A DNA stretch of 64,000 nt from Heliocidaris tuberculata. Lineage: Eukaryota; Echinodermata; Echinoidea; Camarodonta; Echinometridae. The notes beneath the pieces were generated by a model. That model saw nothing but the letters and a program-made list of their open reading frames with translations. It had not been told where the DNA came from and ran no database searches. The stretch covers positions 4,527,177-4,591,176 of the forward strand of contig CM046844.1 in the NCBI GenBank assembly GCA_025618425.1. Direction: 5' to 3'. The position numbers were made by a program, and so were the translations under genes. How positions within the stretch are numbered: the stretch's first letter is position 1; each line of letters opens with the position of its first letter. Of the stretch, positions 10,565 through 23,348 are shown one piece after another.

Positions 10565-13500
10565 ATGGGTCGCAGCACACCTGGAGATCTTGACACTCTT
10601 GTCACTCAAATGGACAACATTACACTCTTTGTTATGAAAATTATTTTTGTTGTAATAGTCATCACCATCACCCATAACATCTACGCTTGGTGTACCCAAA
10701 GAAACAAGTCGAGCAGGACCGCATCATCAAAGAGCTCATCAAAGGCTACACCTGAGGCTTCAAGCACTGCATCCACACATCAGACCTCTGGTCCCCCAAA
10801 CAGAGATCCACCATCTTATGATAGCATCTACCCAGACCTGAGCAAAGAATTGAACGCAGCCAAGAAAGGAGGAGGTGGAGGGGGACTGTTCTCTTGGCTC
10901 TTTGGATCGGGAGGTGATGGGGCTCGAGATGCTGTGTTCCGAAGGATTGCAGACCAGTTCTATTCTGTGGATGAAGTCAGTAATGCCATTCGACAGTCGG
11001 GCCTAGAATCAAGTAACCTGATCTTTGGTAAGCATGCAATCGACAACAAATAGTAGTAGCAGACTTTATTCGATAACTTGTTTAGCACTAGGCTAATCTG
11101 CCACAAGGTCCATGAAGCCGTCCCGACGTTGGGAATACTATGCATTATCTTGATTACTAGTAGTAGTATTATTAGGCAGAATGAGGGATTAGATTTGCAA
11201 ATATACTATATTTCATGAGAAGATAAAACAATCAAAATAGGAGGAGAATTAGTAGATGGATGAGTAAGAACATAGGAGTAAGTGAGGGAGAGAAAGCTAT
11301 ATAATAAGAGGAAAGGGGAGGTGCAAAACATGAGATATTAAGGTGATGAAGAGAAAGAGAGAGAGTGATAGAGAAAGATACTCAGAGGTCCTCTTTTTTA
11401 CATGTTTATTGTCATTATCAAATGTATACTGACTTTTAATTTTTGGAGATGTTCTTCTACGGCAACACATAATGATATGATTCCCTTAATTTTTTTCAGG
11501 TGTTGATTTTACTAAGAGTAACTTGCATACTGGAATGCAGACATATGGAGGAAGGAGTCTGCATAGCATCCAGCCAGGAGAGATGAATCCCTATCAGCAG
11601 GTTTGTAAGAATCTCTCGCAATGTTGAAGTCTGCTAATGAAAATGTATTCTTATAGAAGATGTCTGCAGTGGCATTCACAGTGTTTGAACATTGTAAATA
11701 TGAATCTTGGGGTATCATGGCTTGTTCGGACTAGCAAAAGAGCGACTCAGATTTGAACCTCACTGTAGGCGAAGACAGTGAGCTGACCATATACTGCTGA
11801 CGCTGACTGTACTGCAAGACCAACTCGCATCATATTTCTGCTTTTCTTTTCTTTTTTTTTGACAGGTGATATCCATCATTGGTCGTTCCTTAGCTCCTTT
11901 TGATGATGATGGTCTTATTCCTGTCTTTGGTTTTGGAGATATTTCAACACAGGATAAGAGAGTATTTCCATTTAGGTAAGTAATCTTACATCTTCAACTT
12001 ACACATTCACTTGTGCTCATTGATCAAAAGACATATTCTTCTAAGTGATGATGCAATGATTAAAATGAAACAAATGAAAAAATATTACCCAAGTTTGTTT
12101 TATTTTTTTTAAATTCAATTTTGCTTTTTGCCTCTAATTGACTATTTGAAGCAGCAGTTATTTTCCCTTAGGGCATTGTTTACACTACAGTAATAGGCAT
12201 ATTTATATTGTACATGCATATATGTAGGTAGACTAATGGAAAGTCTACTCTGATGCATTGGCAGTGATAGATTTAGCTTGTGGTCACTGTTATTCACTTT
12301 ATACACCCCTTCTATCAGGAATATTGCAGTTCCCTGCCTCCATGGTACTGACAAAGTTTAAAAATAGGTATATTCCATTAACCTCAGTATAAAACAGTAA
12401 TATTGTATGCCACACCAGACCATTCATTGTGAAGTAAAAAAAAATATTTGTTTCCTTCCTAATCTAAAAACATAACCAAGAGACAGATGGTGTGCTCTAC
12501 CCCATATCCAACACTGAATGTACATTTATGCTGATAGTTCCTCAGTCATGAATACAAGAAAAAGAATATTTCTATTTATCCAAAATTTAACTCCTGACCC
12601 CACCATTTCAAATTTTAAAGAGGGGCCTACAGTACGCAGACCCATTTAATTTCAGTCTGGACCCCTGTGAAAAAGCTTGGCCTGCAACCATGCTTATTAT
12701 TTTTGTTTTTATCTCTCCTTTTTAAACTTTCTTCATACAGGCAAGATGGTATCTGTCATGGTTTCCAAGACGTGTTAGACTGTTACACAAGGATTGCACC
12801 CAGTATTCAGATGAGTGGACCAACTAACTTTGCACCCATCATCAGACAGGCTATTGGCATCGTAAAGAAGACACAAGCTGTAAGATTTGATTTATTAGTC
12901 ATATTAATACAGGGGTGAAGCTAGAATAGTTTTTATTGGGTGTGGGGGGGGGGGGCAGGGAGTTGTCAGACAAAGTTTTCGGACAAGATATGGGAATCTT
13001 GTCTAGCAAGCACTAAAATACTCCTTCGTCAGTAGTCTTATTTGCAGTCTTTGCAGACAGGTGTTGTGAAACATTTTCAATACGGGAAATATATATATAT
13101 ATACATTTTCAGATGTATATTTGAATATTTATTTATTTATTTATGTATATTTATCAAATTTGATAAGGTTACAATTGGTCTTCATTTTTCATCAACAGTT
13201 AAGTGTACCAACCACCTGAAAAAAGAATTTGTATACTGCTAGGAAGTATAAAATCAACCTCAAATAACTTTATCTGAAATTAGGTCAGCAGTTTAGAAGC
13301 ATGAAGGAAATAAATTATAACATGAAGGTGCTCGCGCGGAACTGAACTTCCGAGTTGGGTTCCGTGTGGGCCCTTATCTTGGCGAGCGCGTACAGGTACG
13401 TTGAGTAGTCTACTCACGAGTTGCTTTTATGCTTATAGAGAGTATAATTAAACTTGTAATATCTCTTTATAGAAGTGATATTCGAAGCCCATACTCGGAA

Positions 13501-14998
13501 TATAGTAGAATGACATGGAACCTCTAACATACAGAGTAAAATATTTTTTGGTGATTGGTACCCTTTAAAGACTGGCTGATAGAAATTTTTAATGGGAGGG
13601 AATGTTGCCCGCTATACCTACACCCCTGCAAATTTATTTGAAATGTATGGGATACGATATTATCTGCTGTAAAAATTGGTCCAATGTTGTTAACAATACC
13701 AAAACCACAAACATATTACTGCATTGTTTCTGTGATTTTTATTCCCTTTTCAATCTGGTAGCTTTTTTCACCTTCAAGTTCATACCCCCTCTTCTTATCT
13801 CCCCTCCTCCTCCTTTTTTTAAAACCTAATTAAGTACCCAAGCTGGCAGTAGGCTTATAACATAAGTTTTATTCAATTGACAGTCTTTTATTTCTTTCTA
13901 TGTTTACCTAGTGGCAGTACTTTTTTTTCTTTGTAACTCAGTAGTTCTCTTCCGACTTTCCTTTGCTCATTTTAAAATCTAAAGTCCATTTGTGCATACA
14001 TTGAAACCACATTATATCACACTCTTTGGGAACAAGAGATTTTAATTTATTGAAATTTTGTTTTATTCGGGCTTAAAACATAGAAACCAAAGACCAGCAA
14101 ATATTTTTGTCTTAACAATGTCCTTTATAAATATCCACAGACATAATTTAATTTCATTAAAGTGATTGATTAACTTTGCCCAGGATTGAAAAAAAAAAAA
14201 TCACTGTTCCAGCTAATGCTGTAATCATAATTGCAAACCTTTAGGTCAGACAGGAATCGCCTGAGTTTTATAAGCTGATCGGTAGTTTATATATCAAGAT
14301 ATTTACGATTGAACATTGTGTCGGGATAGAGTACCACCAAACCCTGAAGAACTCTTACGGTTGGCATACCTCGCTCTATCACAGAATACCGTACGGGCTG
14401 GAAACCCGCTCTGAAATCGCCAAGCGCCGGAGCTTGGTTTTTGTGACTGCAGCGCAGCGAAGAAGCCGAGCGACTTGCGCTAGCGATCGATCACGATTTT
14501 CTCTTTTTTAGGATAGTAAACGGGTTCCATTTTCTCTCATACTTTCACATATCCTTAATTATATATGTAGTTAGAGGATTGCATACAATTCACTTGCATT
14601 TGAGCTGATTTCACAATTTTTCACAAAGTTAATCAATCCCTTTAATAGCCCATTCCTTTTTCCTCTCCCCGCTCTTTCTCATTTAGCAGTACCACATTCT
14701 CATCATCATAGCTGATGGACAGGTGAACAGTGAGAGACAGACGAGAGAAGCGATCGTAGAAGCATCTCAATACTCTCTGTCTATTATCATGGTAGGTGTA
14801 GGAGATGGACCTTGGGACATGATGAAGGAGTTTGATGACAAGCTGCCCAGGAGGAAGTTTGATAACTTTCAGTTTGTGGATTTCTTCCGGGTCATAGCCG
14901 GGCGTGAGAACGCGGAGGCAGCATTTGCTTTGAATGCTCTCATGGAAATACCAGATCAGTACAAGCTCATTCGGAAATTAGGATTGCTGGATTTCTAG
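10565..14998 (+). CDS. copine-domain (von Willebrand A type) single-pass membrane protein
   Basis: Five coding exons: 10565-11027, 11500-11600, 11866-11975, 12741-12879 and 14690-14998. All introns are GT-AG with consistent phases (1, 0, 2, 0), giving 373 residues. Residues ~21-38 are a hydrophobic segment ([15 protein letters not shown]) that looks like a membrane anchor. A Ser/Thr-rich linker and a Gly-rich stretch follow, then a copine-type vWA domain from about residue 128. The metal-site motif is D157-F-T-K-S-N (DxTxS). Typical copine blocks are present: [36 protein letters not shown] and FVDFF. Copines normally have two N-terminal C2 domains and plant RGLG ligases a C-terminal RING; neither is visible here. 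The ATG is the first in the exon after the 10497 acceptor. The role is inferred: a membrane-tethered, divalent-cation-dependent protein-binding adaptor. Confidence 0.88.
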
Positions 14999-15201
14999 AA
15001 TATAAAGAGAACCAAACTGCTTGAATAGACTTTGAGAGGTGTAAAGTAAAACATGTACACAAATTCCATGTATTTATTTTTTGATTGATTAATAATTTCA
15101 GTTCTTTGTGAATGATTGCTTTTGTACTCTTTGAAACTGAATTTGTTCAAGCTATCCTTCCATTTTAATTTTTGGACGCATTTGAATACGGTGTAATGAG
15201 A

Positions 15202-15207
15202 AATAAA
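15202..15207 (+). terminator. polyadenylation signal of the copine-type gene
   Basis: AATAAA lies 204 bp after the stop codon. It is the first canonical hexamer on the strand in a short 3'UTR. Confidence 0.6.
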
Positions 15208-15260
15208 CCTCCTTTACGAAACTGCATTATATAATTGTGGAATATGTATGGCAAAGAGAT

Positions 15261-15681
15261 TTAAAGGTACTTCATCCCTTTTGCAGCCCTAAATTTTGAA
15301 GTTGTGTGAGTATGCGATAAATAACAAAAGAGTTCTAATTCGAAGACTTGTGCGGATGTGAAAAGGATTATCATTTGCTTTTAAGTAAGTAATAACAACA
15401 TTTTGGTAACACTTTGTTTTTATAAATAATTTTAAAAATTGCATAATTTTTGAAATTATTTTTGGACCGTTACTACATGTACTAGTACTTAGCACATGTT
15501 CTTGCGTTGATTTTTAAATAGCTCCCTATGGGACAAAAGCAAGATTTTAATTTATTACAACGGAGTTATGGAACTTGTGACCTTGAAATTTCATAGACAG
15601 TTATCTATAGGATGTCTTCTAAACTGTGCAAAGTTTCGCAGAATTTTGGGTCAGTCTGCAAAAGGGATGAAGTACCTTTAA
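15261..15681. mobile_element. TTAA-flanked MITE (piggyBac-like)
   Basis: The ends are TTAA followed by AGGTACTTCATCCCTTTTGC, and the exact inverse followed by TTAA. The inverted repeats are ~22 bp. The TTAA at each side fits the TTAA target duplication of piggyBac-type elements. 421 bp, no coding capacity. It sits just past the polyadenylation signal of the copine-type gene. Confidence 0.75.
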
Positions 15682-16996
15682 CATACCAGTACGGCACAAG
15701 CCAAAAGAAGTGACGTGATGTTCAAACATCCAAAATCAAACTTTAAACCCTTTGTTTTTATTATTATTATTATTTATTCAACCATTGCACAGTATCCATC
15801 ACTATTTATTGGGATTTACAAAGTTTTCATGGCAAGTTGTCTCGAGATAATGGCACTCCCATAATTTACCACAGTAATGCTACTTATAATTTTCTCATTG
15901 TTATTTATGCACTTCTTCTTAAAAAGGGCAGAATACTTCTCATTGATGATCAGGTGACAATTACAAAAGTAGAGAAATAATTATGTAATTTGATGTTTTA
16001 ACAGGTTCCAATTACCAAAAATATTTTGCCCTGTATGAGGAGTGCCATATCACTAAACTATATTCAAAATATGAGCTTCAACTTAAACTTATATAAAGAG
16101 ATAATGCAAGTTGGAATACACTCTCAAGATATGTAAAATTTACTTGTGTGTCGACTAGTCGATGCTCCTGTACGCGTTTTCACAGAATAGTGCATGCACA
16201 GAAAGCCCAAGGAATTTTATGTTATTTTTTATTTTTATCATACTCCTTAACCATTAACCCATAGAATGCTAGGTTCAGTTTTTTGAGGTTGATTTGTATC
16301 ATACCAATTGTACACAAAATATTTTGAAATGACACTTTTTATAGTTTTATAATCATATTTTATATTCCTTTCATAATTTTCATGCAAGATTTAATATGCC
16401 AGGAGTAGAGAAGTTTGCATTTTTTCACAAGATTTTTAGGTTCAGCTGGAATGGAGTAATACACAAGTTTAAAAGCTTTCAATTTCATTAAAATATATTT
16501 CATAAGGATTATATTATAAAGAAATGCACACTAATATTGCGAAACCCATTTGAAAGCAGCCTAAGTTAAATCTGCTTTAAACTTACATATAAGGACAAGT
16601 GTCGACCTCTCCTCTGCAAATTACTGGAAGTATTTTACAACAGTAAAAAACAAAAACGGTACTAAACAAAATTTAGTAAGAAATTATTATTAGAAATTAA
16701 GTTCATGATGACTTCAGTAGTACATGTATTTATTTTCATTTGGTTGCAGAATTTGGGTAATTTGTAACTGATAAAAAGGTCAACACTGGCCAGTGTATAA
16801 GGTTTAATATTATAGTTAATTATATGCATGTGACTCCTGTCTTTCTTGCTTGCTTGCTGAATACTTTTTATTTTGCTGTATCCCAGTTGATTTGATGAAA
16901 AGACAATTTGATGTGTTTAATCAAGTTTTTATGTATTTTCACTTATGAGAAAATATTAATTGAATGCTACCGAACAAATAACATGAAATGTAATAT

Positions 16997-17028
<32 letters not shown>

Positions 17029-17514
17029 TCCATAAATATAAATTTTGAATCTATCTTATGAATCTGCTACAGAGACAAGAGAGATCAAATAGTTACAAAT
17101 GATAAGATGTATTTATCTTGAACCATTTTTAATATTTAAAAAAGTTAATGCACTAGGAACTTCTTAACAATTACATGCGGTCAACACCATATTAAATTAT
17201 TTCTTCTAAATTTTAGATCAAACTTCCAAGGTTCGCAATCAGGGACTAAAAATAGTGGTCTGTTTCGTTTTTATTATATGTTAGTATTAGATGTATGTGA
17301 ACATATTGTAAGAGTTTTTTTTCCCTATTATTCCACCTGAAATTATTGTGTAAAAAAATATTACATTAAACGCAAACAATAACATTCCTGTTGGCCTACA
17401 GATACTTGTGAAAGTCCATATACATGTATATTTTTCATTGTTTGGCAAGGTAGACTGAGTTGCTTTCCAATGTTCATATCTGCTCTTGTCTAATATCACG
17501 CCAGTGTGATAATT
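15682..17514. other. intergenic, no gene recognised
   Basis: Very AT-rich DNA between the 3' ends of two convergent genes. A (TA)n tract lies at about 17008-17028. No exon-like reading frame was found. Confidence 0.5.
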
Positions 17515-19908
17515 TCATTTTGTCTTTACGGTTGCATTATTGCTTGTCTTCGTTTGTGTTGGTGCTTTGGTCCCTTTGGCCTCAAGGTTTGGTCTGTTTT
17601 GATGATATTTCTTTTCTAGCCTTCTCTCAACCGATGGAATACTGGCCACTTTCTCTGCTCTGTCCAATGATCCTCTCCACAACGGTCTATGGAACACCAA
17701 GCCATCGTTGCCACCCTGAGTAATAGGTGGCAAGAACAGTTCTCCAGATGCCTTCTTTGTCTTACTCTTCTTCTCGGTCGATGGAAGACCATCATACACT
17801 GGCTTTCGGAAGATCAAAGGTAGCTTCAAATTCTGCAGGACAGTCTCGGCGTTGTAGTTTCCGAATTCTTTCATGCGGCATCGCTGCGTGACGTTGAAAC
17901 GTAGATGCCGATCATGAAGAGGCAGTGACGGCGAGCCTTCAACCGTAGATGACCTCTGGTTCCATTCCGTGTCGGCATTCCGCGCGCTGTGGGTCTGTGC
18001 ATCTCCCTTGGGGATGCGGGGATGGATCGTGAGCGGATCGAGGCGGACGGCGAGAAGTTTACCGCTGGATACCCGTTTACTGCTTTGGTCAGTGTCTTGG
18101 CAAGGTGTCTTCCAGTGAGTAATTCCCATGCGCCTGGGCCTGGATTTCATGATGCGGTAATCTCCACCAGTGATGGGTATGCTTCTGCTGTTGAACTTAG
18201 GCTTGCATGATGTAAGGTAATCCGTGATCTGTCAATACAACAAATAAAATCACAGAATAATTCCATTTAAACGGGGAAGACGTGTGTCAAACCATGCAAA
18301 AAGCATATACCTTTCCAACTTGCAACATGAAGTTGGCTTAATCCAAAAGGAAGAGACTCTTGGTCAATGGAATTCCCTTTCAGGACAGGAATTATTTAAG
18401 GGCTAAATTGATCACATTTTGTTCTTCAAATTGGCAACAACAATATTTTTCTTTTAGTGCTACATGATTCTAATAAGGTGTAATGTCTTTGAAAATGATA
18501 TACATGATTAGGAATTTTGTTGAAAAGTTTTAAAAGTTGCCAATTTTGATAAAAAACAATGATTTTGAACCTCTCGATATGTTGCCAATTTAAGGATTTT
18601 AAAGCTTTTTCTCCTTTTTAAAATTCCTGGCATCAAACGCAATATGGTCATGCAAGAAAAATGGACACAGTGTGTGCAGAAATGTTTGCTCTTTCTACTC
18701 ATGCATCTGGTATATTTTTTAGAGCTCTGAATCAAAAGTTATTGAGCCAAACCACAAAATGTGGTCAATTGTCTTGAAAGGGTTAAATGTCTATCTAAAG
18801 TGAAAGCCACATGATGGTGGTGGTTAAGATGCTGATGATGATGCCACAATTGATGGTGATAATTATGATGATGATGGTAATGATGGGTGATGATGGTGTT
18901 GATAATGATGGTGTTGATGATAATGATGGTGATGATGATAATTATGGTGTTGATGATAATGATGGGTGATGATGGTGTTGATAATGATGGTGTTGATAAT
19001 GATGGTGATGATGATAATTATGATGATGATGGTAATGATGGGTGATGATGGTGTTGATAATGATGGTGTTGATGATAATGATGGTGATGATGATAATGGT
19101 GATGACGAGGATGATGGTAATGGAGGAGGAAGGCTAAAAATCACTGAGAGGAAGATGATGAAGTGGACGATAGTGATGATTACCACCGATGATTTTGTGC
19201 ATAAGATTGAAAATGACGATGACAATGGCGTTTGTGATTGAGAAGGCTATAATGATTAAGATTATAATGATGACAATTTATAATTTTGATGGTAAAAATA
19301 GGTTTAAACCTTTGAATAGCTTTTTATTCACTCTCAGAGACGAGCGCATATGAGTTTGTCTTATTAAAAACAATTCGAAAGTTTTGGAATGAAGCTCTTC
19401 AAAGTTTAAGTTTATTTTCCACATTTATTTGAGAAATAAAGGTAAAATTTGAATACGCAAAGCTTATTACATCAAAAGAGCAGGTATGGGCTATTTTTTT
19501 TAAAAAACAAGCTGCCTGTTAGCGGGTAATATAGGTCACTGAACTCTAAACTTAAGTGATAAAGGCAAAATCGAGGGCAATTAGCCCATCCTTGGTAGAT
19601 AAGAGAGGAGAATACATCTACATGTAGGTCTACATCTATAATCTCCGAATGTTTGACATGCATTTTCAAAGGTAAATACATGATACACAGAGGTTTTTTA
19701 TCTTCTCCTTTTCGACTTTTCTTAATTCTTCTTGTTTTTCGTCATTTTCTTCATCCTTCTCTCCTTATTGTTTTCCTCCATCGACTTCTTATAGGCTGTT
19801 AGCTCCTCCTACTTTTCCGTCTTCGTCTTCCTCGTCTTCTTTAGGCTTTCTAGCTGGAAATCGTATAATTTTCACATTCTCCGTCTTATCATTTTCCCAA
19901 TTATTAAT
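17515..19908 (-). CDS. unrecognised basic protein, 5' end missing
   Basis: The terminal coding exon is 18228-17515 (minus strand). It has an acceptor (TATTGACAG) and an open frame of 237 codons ending in a stop. It starts ITDYLTSCKPKF and is rich in Lys, Arg, Pro and Ser. Notable segments are PITGGDYRIMKSRPRRMGIT and GLVFHRPLWRGSLDRAEKVA. The composition and even codon usage look like a real exon. A likely preceding exon is 19908-19813 (acceptor GATGCAACAG, donor AAA|GTAGGA). It encodes INNWENDKTENVKIIRFPAR and then an acidic run, and joins in the same phase (0). No start codon exon was found further upstream. The minus strand from 18150 also opens with Met, but the frame extends 26 codons upstream to the acceptor, so that Met is probably internal. 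No membrane segment or known domain was recognised and no function is proposed. Confidence 0.6.
18371..18786. mobile_element. MITE with CCCTTTCAGGACA ends, copy 1
   Basis: A close copy of 32751-33167 in the same orientation. The right end, TGTCTTGAAAGGGTTAA, is intact, while the left end has decayed to AATTCCCTTTCAGGACA. It lies in the proposed intron of the minus-strand gene. Confidence 0.75.
18798..19115. repeat. GATGATGGTGTT-type minisatellite
   Basis: Degenerate GAT-based trinucleotides are organised into longer units. A ~75-bp block starting GATGATGGTAATGATGGG at about 18869 recurs about 153 bp later at about 19024. Reading frames through it are His-rich or Asp/Met-rich artefacts. Confidence 0.85.
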
Positions 19909-20976
19909 CTGTTGCATCTTTTAAAGGAATTATGAAAAGAAATACATGGCCAAACAATAACTACAGAGTCCGGGGAATGTGACAGAAAATACTTGTCTAC
20001 CGCTGCATCATTCTGTTTATGTTTATGCTATTTCATATAATTCTAAGAATCATACTATCTGTGTACAAAAGTCAAATAGAATCGTAATCGTCATGATCGT
20101 AATACTTGTATACAGAACTTGAATTAATGATTTAGATCTAGATTTGTTTTTGTTTTTACAATATCATACTTAAAATAAAAATACAGTAGTCAAATATCGT
20201 ATCATTGAAATTAACAAGAGTTGGGAGCCATCAGGAAGAAAAGCAAGTAATAATTAAAGAAAGTAACACTCACTGTAATTTGAGATACATTCCTGTTTTA
20301 CATACCTAGCCCTCTGAACGCTTCACTGTGTCGGGTCAGTACCAGAGAAAAGATGTATATCATATTATTACTTGATCCCTTATAGTGGAACTACTCAAAT
20401 ACATTCCGTTTCACTGAGATGAATTAGGAAAACATACTTTATACACTAATTGTTTTGCTATCATTTAAAGAAGTGATGTGTACACAATGCAGTCTGGCTA
20501 ATGTATGTTCTATCAATAATTTTGTTTGAATAATAGATACCATGTCACTACGGAGAGCCACATAATCAATAATGTTAATGTCTAACAATTGTGACGTCAA
20601 CAAAGGAGCCTACGCGCAACAATCACGTTTACGCATGGATGCACATTGAGTCAGAAATAGGTTGGCCTCATGACCTCGACGTGAAAACACTAGAGTACTA
20701 GTTTAATGAGTATAATCAAGCTACCCCATAAATTTCTAGCAGATATGCCTTGATTTTTTCGTAACTATCAATTTTCCAGTTGTTTAAAATGACCTCTTTT
20801 CACTATTTTCCTCCTTCGTATCAAGGAAAATTGATATTTTTAAAATGCATTTCCGGATAAATCAAAGCTTTCTCAAAGAAATAGGTCGCTTATATTTAGT
20901 AAATTAGTCATTAATTAAAAAAGATAAAAACAACGAAGAACACATACTGTACGTATATGTATGATGAGGAGTGTCG
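19909..20976. other. no gene recognised
   Basis: AT-rich DNA. Any 5' exons of the 17515-19908 minus-strand gene should lie in or beyond this stretch, but none could be supported. Confidence 0.4.
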
Positions 20977-21188
20977 TGTAAATCCGGACACTAACAGAAA
21001 TTAACCTGTCATTTTTGCAGTCGGATTTAACGAAAAATCTGGATCAACACTAAAATCAGTGAATATATTTGCAATTCATAATTATTGTCAATCTATCTTG
21101 TAAAAAAAAAATTATGACAATTTGCATGAAAAGTTGTTCAATTTACGGTTTAAAAGTGACCTCTTGTCCGGATAACTAACCTGTATGT
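20977..21188. repeat. dispersed repeat with TCCGGACA ends, copy 1
   Basis: It starts near AAATCCGGACACTAACAG and ends near TTGTCCGGATAAC. The internal sequence (ACACTAAAATCAGTGAATAT) matches 22517-22722, which has the same ends. Confidence 0.6.
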
Positions 21189-21404
21189 CCAGACACACAA
21201 CTTCTGAGTACATATGTTTCGGAGTGCATGCTCCATCCTCAACCTGACATTTTACAACAGATCTAGAATCAACATTATTTATACTCTCGTTACAAAAATA
21301 CCTAAACAAAGAAAAAAGGGTAAGTCGAGTCATAGGCAATGAGGTGAATGAGCCGGTAAATGCACGGACCTGAGTGGAAATATTTGGAAATATATGTGGG
21401 CCAT

Positions 21405-21570
21405 CAGGGGCCCGTTGCATAAAACTTACCATTAATGGTAACTCTTCTGTCAATGACTATACCATGGTAACATCACTCAACAGCCAATCAAAATCAAGGT
21501 TTCCATGGGCGTTACCATTGATGGCAAAGTTACCGTTAATGGTAATTTTTATGCAACGGCCGGGGCCCTG
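21405..21570. mobile_element. short MITE with CCCGTTGCATAAAA ends
   Basis: The left end, GGGGCCCGTTGCATAAAACT, pairs with TTTTTATGCAACGGCCGGGG on the right. TTACCATTAATGGTAA palindromes lie inside both arms. About 166 bp. Confidence 0.65.
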
Positions 21571-22354
21571 ATGGGCGGATCTTAATATAACCACCCCAAT
21601 TAGTGGAAAAGCCTGGATCCGTATTTGCATGCCCCTGTGGGATCCGAAGGCCATCCTAGGGGCCTCATAAGCAGAGCATTTTTCAAAGTGGGGGGGGGGG
21701 GGCCTGCATGATGAGCTTATAACGAGCATATTACTTTATTGCAATAAGCATTATGAAATGTATACTGAAAAGGGGGGGGGGCATGCAACCGAATTGTCCT
21801 TAATACTAGAAATTATTTAGTTAACAATATCGGATGATATAGGCCTATCAAATAATTGGTCGCGGACACAAAACTGTTTTATACAGGCTTGAGCTACAGT
21901 GTAGGCCTATTATGACAGGACCCTCCCTTTTTTGTTCTTTCTTTTGGTTTCTCTCCTTTCTTTTTTCCTTTTCTTGTTTAATTGTTAATCAACAAATGAA
22001 TTCATTTATTAATTCATTCATTTATATTCATTTGTTTGATTATTATTATCATTTTCAATGTTTTTATATGCTTGTCTGTGGTTTTATTAGGATAATAACG
22101 CATTTTGTGAATCTGTGAACTTATATTGTTACAGTTTTCGTATCTTTGATTGCTGCACCCCATGATGTTTAGGCCTATTGCATCAGAGATTTTTCGGTTT
22201 GATTTGTTTTGTGTCAAGTTTTATGTTAATTGTTTTTATTTTTGTTTTTATTTGTTTTATTTTTGTTACTTTTTGGCGCTCTCCAGGCATGTGCGCTGCT
22301 CGGTCCCCACCCCCTCCCTGCCCCCAGTCCAGGCAGAAAACCCTGGATAGGCCA
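21571..22354. other. no gene recognised
   Basis: T-rich DNA with poly-G runs at 21690 and 21771. Reading frames are short and of low complexity. Confidence 0.4.
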
Positions 22355-22500
22355 AGCGCACCACTCTTTTTTGAGTAGACACGTTAAAAAAAAATATAGG
22401 AAAAAAGGCTCGAAAATTGTCATTAATGAGTGAAATCAGATCAGCCCCCCCCCCCCCCCACCTAATTTCAAAAACGCTCCGCGACCCCCGCCACTGGTAA
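22355..22500. repeat. poly-G dispersed repeat (relative of 2392-2733), inverted
   Basis: It carries TTTTTTGAGTAGACACGTTA, GGCTCGAAAATTGTCATTAA and a C-run, and ends CCGCCACTGG, a hAT-like terminus. The same order is found at 57790-57905. Confidence 0.6.
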
Positions 22501-22516
22501 CAAGTAGGATGGGGGT

Positions 22517-22722
22517 TGCATTTCCGGACATGCACTTAACAAAAATTAGCCTGTCAAATTTGCCGTCAGATTTTACGAAAAACATGCATCAAGTAACACT
22601 AAAACCAGTGAATATTTGCTATTCACATGATTTTCAACCTATTCTGTGAAAGATTTGTGACAATTTGCCCTGCAATTTGCATGAAAATTATTTGTTCGAC
22701 TGTTCGGATCACCTGTCCGGAA
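22517..22722. repeat. dispersed repeat with TCCGGACA ends, copy 2
   Basis: It begins ATTTCCGGACATG and ends CCTGTCCGGAATT, with an interior matching 20977-21188. The inverted TCCGGACA/TGTCCGGA ends suggest a small DNA transposon. Confidence 0.6.
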
Positions 22723-22890
22723 TTTCAACGTTTGGGTATATAGATGTCCTAGATAAGCCTATGGCTATTTTTGGTTTTTAAGTATTTTTTAAAATGTTGT
22801 GTGTGTCGAGTCTCTCCCTGTCCTCCTACCCCCCCCCCCCCCCCCCCCCCCCCCCCATTGCATCCTCAACTCTACCCCTAGCGATAGCTA

Positions 22891-23052
22891 GGCGCGTTCA
22901 CATTATGCGCAACCGCCGGCCACAGGGCAGGCTATATAGCTAGGCCAGCGCCAGGCTAGCTATAGCGCGCGCGGATGTCGTCGATCGCGTCACGTCGTCG
23001 GCATATTATTATGCGCATGCAATATGCATGCAAATATAATGTGAACAGGCCA
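22891..23052. mobile_element. short inverted-repeat element with GTTCACATTAT ends
   Basis: GCGCGTTCACATTATGCGC on the left pairs with ATAATGTGAACAGGCC on the right. The interior is GC-rich and partly palindromic. Confidence 0.5.
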
Positions 23053-23348
23053 CCGATAGAAAAATTGTTGACACCGGTTTCCATGGCTCGGCAGGCGGGT
23101 ACCTTGTGAGTAGTAATACGGTATTTTGATAACAGTGCTGTTTTATAATCACAATATTTAATCTCAAATACGGTACGTTTTTAAGGGTATTTTGAACATT
23201 AAATTTCATAATTTGTAGAGAATACACCAGCATTTGTCTTGCCCATGACAAGTTTTTCATTGGCCAATCCCACATATTCAAATTTGTGTTTGGCTAAGCA
23301 CTAACACTGTTACTTTAGTGTTATGATGGGGGGGGGGGGGGGGGGGGG

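Noticed and set aside
18863..19241. Ser/His-rich (minus) and Asp/Met-rich (plus) frames
   Set aside because: Both are translations of the GATGATGGT minisatellite.
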